Origin: Procambarus clarkii
Lineage: Eukaryota > Arthropoda > Malacostraca > Decapoda > Cambaridae
Length of the DNA stretch: 64,000 nucleotides
Assembly: GCF_040958095.1 (NCBI RefSeq)
Contig: NC_091216.1
Coordinates: 7,821,573 to 7,885,572 of the forward strand
Reading direction: 5' to 3'
How positions within the stretch are numbered: position 1 is the stretch's first letter; the number at the start of each line of letters is the position of its first letter. Below are positions 23,485 through 35,648 of the stretch, piece after piece. The position numbers and the translations under genes were made by a program. Below the pieces are notes generated by a model. It was not told the origin of the DNA and searched no databases. It saw only the letters and a list, made by a program, of their open reading frames with translations.

Positions 23485-25310
23485 GAACCCCAACTGTGGT
23501 GAGGAGACATTGTGAGCCAAACTGATACACACAGCACAGAAACACTTCTTGTAACAGCATATTACAGAACCAACAAGAGTTGCTAGAAAGCATAATTATT
23601 GTATTCACTCCAGCAACACAACAAGTAGTGTCGCTGGAGAGCACCTTCAGCAACACTAGACCCAAAATGAGGAAGATGTGGAAAAAAATAGAGAATGAGA
23701 TTATCCTAGGAGCTAGCGACCATGGAGGTATAGTGCTTGAGTATATAATGGAGCTATAGGAGATGGATAGACCGAGGAACACACTGAGGAAGATGAAAGA
23801 TTGCAGACGTAGGGACAACAGTAAGGTGAGGGACTTTCTGAGTGACATGAAGTAAGAGATAATGAAGTGAGGACAACAAATGAGATATTGGAAGTTATTG
23901 CTCAAAAATCTGCTGATGTACAACCCCACTTAAGAAGGAGGAGGTGGACGACAAAATCAAAGTCACCCTATGGTTCAATAAGGAGTGCAGAGAAACATAA
24001 CAGCGGGACCAAACAAAACATAGACAATTTACAGAGAACTAGGAACACAGGAGAATAGAGATGCACTAAAAAGAGCCATAAATGAAAACATCCGAGTCAA
24101 ATTGGAAGCTGAAAAGTAATTTGAAAACTACTATATGTAAGAAGAAAAAACAGGAGGAGTGACCAAGATATTGACTGGACCTAGAATCAGTTCACTTAAA
24201 GATATAATCACTGGAGCACTAACGCTGGACAGAAGAGCCTCCAATAGCAACAGGTGGACCTATTGTGCGATAAACACCATCAATATATTCGATATAACGA
24301 ACACAGACACTGAGAAGGGTGTCGACGAAATACATGCAGACTTTGTTATGCAATCCCCTTTGGAATCTCCACCAACAAACTTTAAGATTATGGTAATTGA
24401 AGGAAAAAAGAACCAGACAAATCCTCACCTGCTACGTAACATTGCACAGATGCATATAGAAGCAAACATGGCATCCGACAGCTTCACTTACTTCACAGAT
24501 GGATCAGTAGACCAGCAGGGACAAGAAACTGGAGCTGCAGTTAAAGCAGGAAACACTGTAAAGAGTTGGAGACTCTCAAATGGGTGTTCGATTTTACAAA
24601 CAGAGATGCTAGCTATTCAAAAGGCTTTGGAACATGCTCTTGCTGGACACCGACAACATGTTTTCATACATAAAGATTCGAGAACCGCCAGTGAAACCTT
24701 GCAACTAGAACACGTATGCGATAACATACATTTGATCACAAATGCCATATCAATAATGCAAACACTCTGATAACAAGGCCGATGGATACTTATCAACTGG
24801 GTGCCAAGTCATATGGGAATAATAGGAAATGACATTGCAGACGAAGCTGCAAAACTTGCAACTAAGAGAAGAAATGTAGACATTTACATACTCACAGAAA
24901 GTAATTAGAAACAGAGCAATGCAAAAGATGTACAGTGACCACAACACAGCAGTTGCAACATCAGGATCTGCGGGTTGGTACAAGAATTCAACCAACTACG
25001 AACCCCTTAGTTTGATGAAAGGGAACAGTAGAGCAACATAAGTACACTTACATAGTATCAGGCTTGGATACCCATGTGCATGGGAAATAGGCTTACAGGT
25101 TCCGGAAGATGAGAGGAAATGTCAGCACTGTGGAGAAATGCCCGACAGACCACTGGAACATTAGCTGACACAGTGCACAGTTACAAACCCATTAAGATTT
25201 CAACTTAGATTCAACAGAGCAGAAGTTGTTAAACACATATGGCAAAATCTTACTGAAGCGACCATAGGAGTCATAAATACTCATACTCCACCCAAGTAAA
25301 ACAGAAAAAA
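23485..25310 (+). pseudogene. I-like non-LTR retrotransposon relic with RNase H domain (copy B)
   Basis: Same structure as the copy at 11600-13425. The open part is 24159-24770. Its third acidic block reads His-Lys-Asp-Ser where copy A has His-Thr-Asp-Ser, and the stop after Met-Gln-Thr-Leu is shared. The RNase H was therefore already broken before duplication. Confidence 0.7.
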
Positions 25311-25364
25311 GCAACACTTTGTAGGCCAGCCAGAGGCTTGGGGCCCGCGCAGGAATATCCCTGA

Positions 25365-25750
25365 AAAAAAAGAAAGAAAGAGACGATGTGATTAGTTTGA
25401 AAAGGAAAGTGGAATTCTCACGAAAAACGAGGAGCTGTGTGAGAAAGATTTCAGAAGATTATCACAACGTAACCAAAGTGGGAACCGAGTTGCGGGACGA
25501 AATAAAACACATAATAATATAGTAGTCACTGTATAAGCGGTGAAAAAATAATAGAAGGAACTAGATGCAACATAGTCAATAGGACCAGATTTAATGTAAC
25601 TATGGTGCTGATGAAGGCTCTAGAGACAGTTTGTTACCAATTAACTGGTGTTTTCAACAAAACACTCAGTATAGGCAGTCTCCCAGAAATCTAGAAAAGA
25701 GCATCAAACGTACTCTCTGTATTATTAAAAATAGGTGACACGTGTGGAAG
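25365..25750 (+). pseudogene. Fragment of CR1-like reverse transcriptase (copy B)
   Basis: Duplicate of 13480-13870, with the same Phe-Asn-Lys-Thr-Leu-Ser...Leu-Pro-Glu-Ile-stop string next to the satellite. Confidence 0.5.
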
Positions 25751-25865
25751 TAAATTCCTAGCGGGACTTTACTAATGCTAAATTTGTAAATAATGTAAAT
25801 TATTATTAAATTTTTTACAAAATTAGTAAATAAATTAGTAAATAATGGATTTACTAATTCTTCCA

Positions 25866-27310
25866 GCAGCCCCCCTCGGGGACCGCTGGGAAGTAGTGCA
25901 GCTGTCTCCCCCTCGGGGGCCACTGGGGAATAGTGCAGCTGTCTCCCCTTCGGGGACCACTGGGGAGTAGTGCAGCTGTCTCACCCACGGGGACCACTGG
26001 GGAGTAGTGCAGCTGTCTCACGCACGGGGATCACTGGGGAGTAGTGCAGCTGTCTAACCCTCGGTGGACGCTAGGGAGTAGTGCAGCTGTCTCCCCCTCG
26101 GGGACCGCTGGGGAGTAGTGCAGCTGTCTCCCCCTCGGGGACCGCTGGGGATTAGTGCAGTTGTCTCCCCCTCGGGGGCCACTTGGGAGTAGTGCAGCTG
26201 TCTCATCCTCGGGGACCACTGGGGAGTAGTGCAGCTGTCTCATCCTCGGGGACCACTGGAGAGAAGTGCAGCTGTCTCTCCCTCGGGGACTACTGGGGAG
26301 TAGTGCAGCTGTCTCACCTTCATGCGCCACTGGGGGATAGTGCAGCTGTCTCACCCTTGGGGGCCACAAAAGAGAAGTGCAGCTGTCTCCCCCTCGGGGG
26401 ACACTGGGGAGTAGTGCAGCTGTCTCATCCTCGGGGACCACTGGGGAGTTGTGCAGCTGTTTCACCCTCGTGGGCCACTGGAGAGAAGGTCAGCTGTCTC
26501 CCCATCGGGAACCACTGGGAGTAGTGCAGCTGTCTCCCCCTCGGGGGCCACTGGAGAGAACTGCAGTTGACTATCCCTCGGGGACTACTGGGGAGTAGTG
26601 CAGCTGTCTCTCCCTCAGGGGCCGCTGGGGAGTAGTGCAGCTGTCTCACCCTCGGTGGACGCTGGGGAGTAGTGCAGCTGTCTCCCCCTCGGGGACCGCT
26701 GGGGAGAAGTGCAGCTGTCTCCCCCTCGGAGACCGCTGGGGATTAGTGCAGCTGTCTCCCCCTCGGGGGCCACTGGGGAGTAGTGCAGCTGTATCCCACT
26801 CGGGGGCCACTGGGGAGTAGTGCAGCTGTCTCCCACTCGGGGGCCACTGGGGAGTAGTGCAGCTGTCTCATCCTCGGGGACCACTGGGGAGTAGTGCAGC
26901 TGTCTCATCCTCGGGGACCACTGGAAAGAAGTGCAGCTGTCTCACCCTCGGTGGACGCTGGGGAGTAGTGCAGCTGTCTCCCCCTCAGGGACCGCTGGGG
27001 AGTAGTGCAGCTGTCTCCCCCTCAGGGGCAGCTGGGGAGTAGTGCAGCTGTCTCACCCTCGGTGGACGCTGGGGAGTAGTGCAGCTGTCTCCCCCTCGGG
27101 GACCGCTGGGGATTAGTGCAGCTGTCTCCCCATCGGGGGACACTGGGGAGTAGTGCAGATGTCTCACCCTTGGGGGCTACTGGGGAGTAGTGCAGCTGTC
27201 TCACCTTCGGGGGCCACTGGGGAGAAGTGCAGCTGTCTCCCCCTCAGGGGCCGCTGGGGAGTAGTGCAGCTGTCTCCACCTCGGGGGCCGCTGGGGAGTA
27301 GTGCAGATGT
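25866..27310. repeat. 37-bp satellite, array 2 (about 39 monomers)
   Basis: Same monomer and same left and right edges as array 1, but about 0.8 kb shorter. It ends in GATGT (27306-27310) against the next LTR. Confidence 0.97.
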
Positions 27311-28327
27311 TGTGGGAACCGACCTGTGAGATTTATATTTATTTAATTTATATGAATTTATATAGAATTTATATTTACGTTAATTTATATACTTCGATAG
27401 CAATTGGTATGCTGATAAGTGGACTGTATTTATACAATAATCTCACAAATCGATCCTCTACACATTAGGGGGGTTTATATTAAATTTATATATATGCAGC
27501 CAATCTAACTACAGTATTAACTACACATTGAAGAGGTTCCTTATCTTATTTGTACAGCAGGCCTTAGTCCACCAGGTATAACCAGGATGTAGACACCAAA
27601 TTATCCTCTTTGAGGTAGCTTCCATCACCCAGTAACTGGTACACAAAGCATGCTTCCTCGTCTTGACCTGTCAAAACGGCGCTAGCTGTAAAGCCAGAAT
27701 CCTAATATATGACAGCTATATCAGAGAAAACACTGTACATGGAACCATAAAGACCTAGGCTTAATTACCTTGTTTGAGTCGATCATTTGTGATCTAACGG
27801 GCTCACCCAATATCTACCTAACATTAATGGCCACAAATGAAAGATAAACGGGTTTCGGAAAGACACCTCCCTTGTATTTGCTGACAGGGTGTTGATGATG
27901 GAAGACCACTACTCTGATCTTCGTCACACTTCGTCCAAGAGAATTTATAGGAGCAGTTACTAGCTCCAACGACTCTGGTCTTAAACAATAACAATGGCTG
28001 ACCACTCCCTCACAACTGACACTACTGGCCTACATTGTCCAGATGACAGTAAGTGATAGAAGGGTCACATTTACTCTATTTTAATTCTGATAATTAAGTT
28101 AATTTATATGAGATGTTTTTATGATGGTAAAGTCCAAAAACTAATGTATTTAAGAATAATTCCCACCATAATAGGTGGTGAATTTATAATAGTATGTGGT
28201 AATGATATCCAGTTTTCTATTGACGGAAATTTCACAAGTTACATTTTCTATGGGTTAACTTGTTTATACAATACAGCAATATTATCTGCCTGTATGTAAT
28301 TATTAAATGATGTCAGATTTTCCGACA
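27311..28327 (-). mobile_element. BEL/Pao-like LTR copy 2 (3' LTR of a complete two-LTR element)
   Basis: 1,017 bp, TGTGGGAACC...TTTTCCGACA. Together with the internal region 28328-30351 and LTR copy 3 it forms the only simple LTR-internal-LTR unit here, 27311-31371, flanked on both sides by GATGT (27306-27310 and 31372-31376). Confidence 0.85.
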
Positions 28328-30351
28328 TAATTCCCCGGGGCCTGTTCATGGGTCGAAGTCCTATTTAGAACAGACAAACACCGATACTCCTCCTCCTTCG
28401 AATTATTAGATTAATTTGATGTTAGTAGTTAGTAATCACACATTTGTGAGTCTGTTCATACAGGACGGATGTCCCGTACTAGAGTTGCAGGGGTTAGAAG
28501 TCTAATGCGATTTCATTTCCCTGTTAACTCTTGAAAGGCTAAAATTCAAGCCTAATTACATATTATTTAACCCAGACGACTGAATGTGATCAAGTACTAC
28601 AGTCAAGTATGATTCAGGGACTGCAGTGAGATCAGTGACATTAGATATAACTTGAAGTTTGTTCAGGTAACTGGTCACTGATATATAAACACTGAGGCCC
28701 ATGGAATACATCTTGATTAAATAATAAATGTATCAAATCAGTCATCAGATTTATTGGGGTTTAATTTAGTTAATTGATTCAGAAGATTGAATAGCTCATC
28801 ATTAAAGTAAAGTATGGTTCTGAGACTACAGTGGGTTCAGTGACATTGGTCGCAGTGACTTGTAGCTGTTTAGGCTACTGTTCACTGATTTGCCACTGAG
28901 GCCTCATGAACTCATCTTCAGCTTTAAATGATGATACTAACATCAACCTCTGTTGTTATAGTCAGCTGTAATCTCCTTAGTATAATGCTACTGGAGAAAT
29001 ATAATCAGCCGACAAATTTAGATTTCTACTAGTATTGTTTATCTGCAGCCATAGGTCTCCTCAGGCTTGATACTGGGCCTGAGAGTAATTTATCTCCTGC
29101 AGAATATAACTTGTTTATGCCCTGATATTTAGTAGGGCTACCGATGAATTGATGGTAGTAGTCTGTCCCCACAAGGAGAGCCATTTGGCATTTGATTTGC
29201 TCAAATTTACCTGCAGCTGCTTGATAATAGCTTTCCAGGTCAGCATAATCAACTGGAGATTGTTGTGACAAATCTTCACATTTCTTGATCTGTCTTGTTA
29301 AGTGGCCTTTAAGACCTGCAAGGGTTCTTTTCATTCTCCCTGCATTATCCATACTGGCTAGTTGGTGAAGCCTTGTGGGGCTTGTACTTGGGTCGCTCAT
29401 AATACTGAACAAGCACTGATGGTAGCCTAGGGTAAAATTTCTGCACTCGCTAGGCTGTAATCCTACCTCTACTAGAGGTTAGCACTTAAAATTAATACAC
29501 ATTATATATATATACAATCATACACACTAATGATTTGAGTGATAAACCAGTGTCATGGAAGTACCTTTAGGTTAGCTCTTCTATATCACCCTAGGATGGT
29601 ATAGACACTAATTAACCACTCAAAGGTGTAATGATCATAAGTAAATTATTATATATACACAACTCAACTCGAGTTGATAAAAATTATACCCAAAATAGGG
29701 TCTGTACCATTCATTAATGGTGCTAGGTTGTTCAATATAGTACAACTGACTATGGTAATAATGGGACTAGGGTGAACAATAAATAGTTCAACTAGTCAAT
29801 GGTAATATCCTACCCTGTTGTGGGTTGGCAATTAGTAAATATTATATTGTGAACACTAGTGCAATATATTAAATAATTCTCTATTATGGAGAAATAATAT
29901 ACACAATTATTGCTGATAGCCTCTTAATTGCCTCTATAAAACTTCTAATATTATCAAGAAGTATTAAATATTATTAGTGACCTCGCGAAATAAAGTCCAC
30001 AAAATTCGTGGATAATCTCTCGCGAAATTTATCACCACGAAATCCGTGAACAATCTCGCGAAGACACAGCCACTAATTTGGCTGGCTTCAATATTAGCGC
30101 TGTCATCTCACGAAATAACACGCCACCAAATATCTGTGGGTGTCCCTGAAACCGCTGATGAGGCTGAACTGAATGAGGGCTCCTGAGCTCGCTCGAGGCA
30201 ACGCCGCCGTCTTTGACTGCTGGCTTTGTTTAAATCACACTGCACTAGTATATTTAATGAATCCACTGGTTAACTGATTCATCCGGTACTAAGATGACCA
30301 AAAAATGTGGGTTCAAAGGACCAAATATTCCGGTTCCGAAGGTCCAAATAA
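28328..30351 (-). mobile_element. Internal region of BEL/Pao-like element, copy 2
   Basis: 2,024 bp. Next to LTR copy 3 the minus strand reads TGGACCTTCGGAACCGGAA five bases inside the LTR edge, a candidate primer binding site that loosely resembles the 3' end of tRNA-Tyr. Only the gag-like frame is present; there is no protease, RT or integrase, so the element is internally deleted or non-autonomous. Confidence 0.7.
29029..29355 (-). CDS. Short BEL/Pao-like Gag N-terminal protein, copy 2
   Basis: Same frame as 17962-18285. Upstream of the common ATG this copy lacks five bases (TTGTC in the run CTTGTCTTGTGG of the other copies), which shifts the open leader but leaves the main frame intact. 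Confidence 0.4.
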   Translation of the reverse strand, partial: SMDNAGRMKRTLAGLKGHLTRQIKKCEDLSQQSPVDYADLESYYQAAAGKFEQIKCQMALLVGTDYYHQFIGSPTKYQGINKLYSAGDKLLSGPVSSLRRPMAADKQY

Positions 30352-31371
30352 TGTGGGAACCGACCTGTGAGATTTATATTTATTAAATTTATATGAATTT
30401 ATATAAAATTTATATTTATGTTAATTTATATACTTCGATAGCAATTGGTATGATGATAAGTGGACTGTATTTCTACAATAATCTCACAAATAGATCCTCA
30501 ACACATTAGGGGGGTTTATATTAAATTTATATATATGCAGCCAATCTAGCTACAGTATTAACTACACATTGAAGAGGTTCCTTATCTTATTTGTACAGCA
30601 GGCCTTAGTCCACCAGGTATAAACAGGATGTAGACACCAAATTATCCTCTTTGAGGTGGCTTCCATCACCCAGTAACTGGTACACAAAGCATGCTTCCTC
30701 GTCTTTACCTGTCAAAAGGGCGCTAGCTGTAAAGCCAGAATCCTAATATATGACAGCTATATCAGAGAAAACACTGTACAAGGAACCATAAAGACATAGG
30801 CTTAATTACCTTGTTTGAGTCGATCATTTGTGATCTAACCGGCCCACCCAATATCTACCTAACATTAATGGCCACAAAAGAATGATAAACGGGTTTCGGA
30901 AAGACACCTCCCTTGTATTTGCTGACAGCGTGTTGATGATGGAAGACCACTACTCTGACCTTCGTCACACTTCGTCAAAGAGAATTTATAGGAGCAGTTA
31001 CTAGCTCCAACGACTCTGGTCTTAAACAATAATAATGGCTGACCACTTCCTCACAACTGACGCTACTGGCCTACATTGTCCAAATGACAGTAAGTGATAG
31101 AAGGGTCACATTTACTCTATTTTAATTCTGATAATTAAGTTAATTTATATGAGATGTTTTTATGATGGTAAAGTCCAAAGACTAATGTATTTAAGAATAA
31201 TTCCCACCATAATAGGTGGTGAATTTAAAATAGTATGTGATAATGATATCCCGTTTTCTATAGACAGAAATTCCACTACAAGTTACATTTTCTATGGGTT
31301 AACTTGTTTATACAATACAGCAATATTATCTGCCTGTAAGTAATTATTAAATGGTGTCGGATTTTCCGACA
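30352..31371 (-). mobile_element. BEL/Pao-like LTR copy 3 (5' LTR)
   Basis: 1,020 bp. It carries the 5'-LTR-type variants, GACAGAAATTCCACTACAAG and GGTGTCGGATTTTCCGACA, also seen in copies 4 and 7. GATGT follows at 31372-31376. Confidence 0.85.
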
Positions 31372-32597
31372 GATGTCTCACCCTCGGGGGCCAGTGGAGA
31401 GAAGTGCAGCTGTCTACCCCTCGGGGGCCGCTGGGGAGTAGTGCAGCTGTCTCCCCCTCGGGGGCCGCTGGGGAGTAGTGCAGCTGTCTCCCCCTCGGGG
31501 ACTGCTGGGGATTAGTGCAGCTGTCTCTCCATCGGGGGCCACTGGGGAGTAGTGCAGATGTATCCCACTCGGAGGCCACTGGGGGGTAGTGCAGCTGTCT
31601 CACCCTTGGAGGCCACTGGGGAGTAGTGCAGCTGTCTCACCTTCGGGGGCCACTGGGGATCAGTGCAGCTGTCTCCCCCTCAGGGGCCGCTGGGGAGTAG
31701 TGCAGCTGTCTCACCCTCGGTGGACGCTGGGGAGTAGTGCAGCTGTCTCCCCCTCGGGGACCGCTGGGGAGTAGTGCAGCTGTCTCCCCCTCGGGGACCA
31801 CTGGGGATTAGTGCAGCTGTCTCCCCCTCGGTGGCCACTGGGGAGTAGTGCAGCTGTATCCCACTCGGGGGCCACTGGGGAGTAGTGCAGCTGTCTCCCA
31901 CTCGGGGGCCACTGGGGAGTAGTGCAGCTGTCTCATCCTCGGGGACCACTGGAAAGAAGTGCAGCTGTCTCACCCTCGGTGGACGCTGGGGAGTAGTGCA
32001 GCTGTCTCCCCCTCGGGGACCGCTGGGGAGTAGTGCAGCTGTCTCCCCCTCGGGGACCACTGGGGATTAGTGCAGCTGTCTCCCCCTCGGGGGCCACTGG
32101 GGAGTAGTGCAGCTGTATCCCACTCGGGGGCCACTGGGGAGTAGTGCAGCTGTCTCCCACTCGGGGGCCACTGGGGAGTAGTGCAGCTGTCTCATCCTCG
32201 GGGACCACTGGAAAGAAGTGCAGCTGTCTCACCCTCGGTGGACGCTGGGGAGTAGTGCAGCTGTCTCCCCCTCGGGGACCGCTGGGGAGTAGTGCAGCTG
32301 TCTCCCCCTCAGGGGCAGCTGGGGAGTAGTGCAGCTGTCTCACCCTCGGTGGACGCTGGGGAGTAGTGCAGCTGTCTCCCCCTCGGGGACCGCTGGGGAT
32401 TAGTGCAGCTGTCTCCCCATCGGGGGACACTGGGGAGTAGTGCAGATGTCTCCCACTCGGAGGCCACTGGGGAGTAGTGCAGCTGTCTCACCTTCGGGGG
32501 CCACTGGGGAGTAGTGCAGCTGTCTCCCCCTCAGGGGCCGCTGGGGAGTAGTGCAGCTGTCTCCACCTCGGGGGCCGCTGGGGAGTAGTGCAGATGT
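31372..32597. repeat. 37-bp satellite, array 3 (about 33 monomers)
   Basis: Bounded on both sides by GATGT and an LTR. Its first monomers match those of arrays 4 and 5 in order and variants, so they share descent as a unit. Confidence 0.97.
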
Positions 32598-33622
32598 TGT
32601 GGGAACCAACCTGTGAGATTTATATTTATTTAATTTATATGAATTTATATAGAATTTATATTTACGTTAATTTATATACTTCGATAGCAATTGGTATGAT
32701 GATAAGTGGACTGTATTTCTACAATAATCTCACAAATCGATCCTCTACACATTAGGGGGGTTTATATTAAATTTATATATATGCAGCCAATCTAACTTCA
32801 GTATTAACTACACATTGAAGAGGTTCCTTATCTTATTTGTACAGCAGGCCTTAGTCCACCAGGTATAACCAGGATGTAGACACCAAATTATCCTCTTTGA
32901 GGTAGCTTCCATCACCCAGTAACTGGTACACAAAGCATGCTTCCTCGTCTTGACCTGTCAAAAGGGCGCTAGCTGTAAAGCCAGAATCCTAATATATGAC
33001 AGCTATATCAGAGAAAACACTGTACAAGGAACCATAAAGACCTAGGCTTAATTACCTTGTTTGAGTCGATCATATGTGATCTAACTGGCCCACCCAATTA
33101 ATGGCTCACCTAACAATAATGGCCACAAATGAAAGATAAACGGGTTTCGGAAAGACACCTTCCTTGTATTTGCTGACAGCGTGTTGATGATGGAAGACCA
33201 CTACTCTGATCTTTGTCACACTTCGTCCAAGAGAATTTATAGGAGCAGTTACTAGCTCCAACGACTCTGGTCTTAAACAATAACAATGGCTGACCACTTC
33301 CTCACAACTGACGCTACTGGCCTACATTGTCCAGATGACAGTAAGTGATAGAAGGGTCACATTTACTCTATTTTAATTCTGATAATTAAGTTAATTTATA
33401 TGAGATGTTTTTATGATGGTAAAGTCCAAAGACTAATGTATTTAAGAATAATTCCCACCATAATAGGTGGTGAATTTAAAATAGTATGTGATAATGATAT
33501 CCCGTTTTCTATAGACAGAAATTCCACTACAAGTTACATTTTCTATGGGTTAACTTGTTTATACAATACAGCAATATTATCTGCCTGTAAGTAATTATTA
33601 AATGGTGTCGGATTTTCCGACA
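32598..33622 (-). mobile_element. BEL/Pao-like solo LTR, copy 4
   Basis: 1,025 bp with GATGT on both sides (32593-32597, 33623-33627). Its left half has 3'-LTR-type variants (GGGAACCAACCTG) and its right half has 5'-LTR-type variants (GACAGAAATTCCACTACAAG), which is what LTR-LTR recombination should leave. Confidence 0.85.
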
Positions 33623-34626
33623 GATGTCTCACCCTCGGGGGCCAGTGGAGAGAAGTGCAGCTGTCTACCCCTCGGGGGCCGCTGGGGAGTAGTGCAGCTG
33701 TCTCCCCCTCGGGGGCCGCTGGGGAGTAGTGCAGCTGTCTCCCCCTCGGGGACCGCTGGGGATTAGTGCAGCTGTCTCTCCATCGGGGGCCACTGGGGAG
33801 TAGTGCAGATGTATCCCACTCGGAGGCCACTGGGGGGTAGTGCAGCTGTCTCACCCTTGGAGGTCACTGGGGAGTAGTGCAGCTGTCTCACCTTCGGGGG
33901 CCACTGGGGATCAGTGCAGCTGTCTCCCCCTCAGGGGCCGCTGGGGAGTAGTGCAGCTGTCTCACCCTCGGTGGACGCTGGGGAGTAGTGCAGCTGTCTC
34001 CCCCTCGGGGACCGCTGGGGAGTAGTGCAGCTGTCTCCCCCTCGGGGACCACTGGGGATTAGTGCAGCTGTCTCCCCCTCGGGGGCCACTGGGGAGTAGT
34101 GCAGCTGTATCCCACTCGGGGGCCACTGGGGAGTAGTGCAGCTGTGTCCCACTCGGGGGCCACTGGGGAGTAGTGCAGCTGTCTCATCCTCGGGGACCAC
34201 TGGAAAGAAGTGCAGCTGTCTCACCCTCGGTGGACGCTGGGGAGTAGTGCAGCTGTCTCCCCCTCGGGGACCGCTGGGGAGTAGTGCAGCTGTCTCCCCC
34301 TCAGGGGCAGCTGGGGAGTAGTGCAGCTGTCTCACCCTCGGTGGACGCTGGGGAGTAGTGCAGCTGTCTCCCCCTCGGGGACCGCTGGGGATTAGTGCAG
34401 CTGTCTCCCCATCGGGGGACACTGGGGAGTAGTGCAGATGTCTCCCACTCGGAGGCCACTGGAGGGTAGTGCAGCTGTCTCACCCTTGGGGGCTACTGGG
34501 GAGTAGTGCAGCTGTCTCACCTTCGGGGGCCACTGGGGAGTAGTGCAGCTGTCTCCCCCTCAGGGGCCGCTGGGGAGTAGTGCAGCTGTCTCCACCTCGG
34601 GGGCCGCTGGGGAGTAGTGCAGATGT
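33623..34626. repeat. 37-bp satellite, array 4 (about 27 monomers)
   Basis: Near duplicate of array 3 with fewer monomers. LTR copy 3 plus array 3 (2,246 bp) and LTR copy 4 plus array 4 (2,029 bp) form a tandem pair. Confidence 0.97.
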
Positions 34627-35648
34627 TGTGGGAACCAACCTGTGAGATTTATATTTATTTAATTTACATGAATTTATATAGAATTTATATTTACGTTAAT
34701 TTATATACTTCGATAGCAATTGGTATGATGATAAGTGGACTGTATTTCTACAATAATCTCACAAATCGATCCTCTACACATTAGGGGGGTTTATATTAAA
34801 TTTATATATATGCAGCCAATCTAACTACAGTATTAACTACACATTGAAGAGGTTCCTTATCTTATTTGTACAGCAGGCCTTAGTCCACCAGGTATAACCA
34901 GGATGTAGACACCAAATTATCCTCTTTGAGGTAGCTTCCATCACCCAGTAACTGGTACACAAAGCATGCTTCCTCGTCTTGACCTGTCAAAAGGGCGCTA
35001 GCTGTAAAGCCAGAATCCTAATATATGACAGCTATATCAGAGAAAACACTGTACAAGGAACCATAAAGACCTAGGCTTAATTACCTTGTTTGAGTCGATC
35101 ATATGTGATCTAACTGGCCCACCCAATTAATGGCTCACCTAACAATAATGGCCACAAATGAAAGATAAATGGGTTTCGGAAAGACAGCTTCCTTGTATTT
35201 GCTGACAGCGTGTTGATGATGGAAGACCACTACTCTGATCTTTGTCACACTTCGTCCAAGAGAATTTATAGGAGCAGTTACTAGCTCCAACGACTCTGGT
35301 CTTAAACAATAACAATGGCTGACCACTCCCTCACAACTGACGCTACTGGCCTACATTGTCCAGATGACAGTAAGTGATAGAAGGGTCACATTTACTCTAT
35401 TTTAATTCTGATAATTAAGTTAATTTATATGAGATGTTTTTATGATGGTAAAGTCCAAAAACTAATGTTTTTAAGAATAATTCCCACCATAATAGGTGGT
35501 GAATTTATAATAGTATGTAGTAATGATATCCAGTTTTCTATAGACGGAAATTTCACAAGTTACATTTTCTATGGGTTAACTTGTTTATACAATACAGCAA
35601 TATTATCTGCCTGTATGTAATTATTAAATGATGTCAGATTTTCCGACA
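34627..35648 (-). mobile_element. BEL/Pao-like LTR copy 5 (outer 3' LTR of a three-LTR tandem)
   Basis: 1,022 bp, preceded by GATGT (34622-34626) and followed by an internal region without a target duplication. Confidence 0.85.

Larger units (their letters stand above)
19251..30311. repeat. Block B of the large tandem duplication (11,061 bp)
   Basis: It is collinear with block A and near-identical by eye. It is shorter mainly because its satellite array has about 22 fewer monomers. The right end at 30311 continues into GTTCAAAGGACCAAATATTC, the true start of the BEL-like internal region, which block A lacks. Confidence 0.95.
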
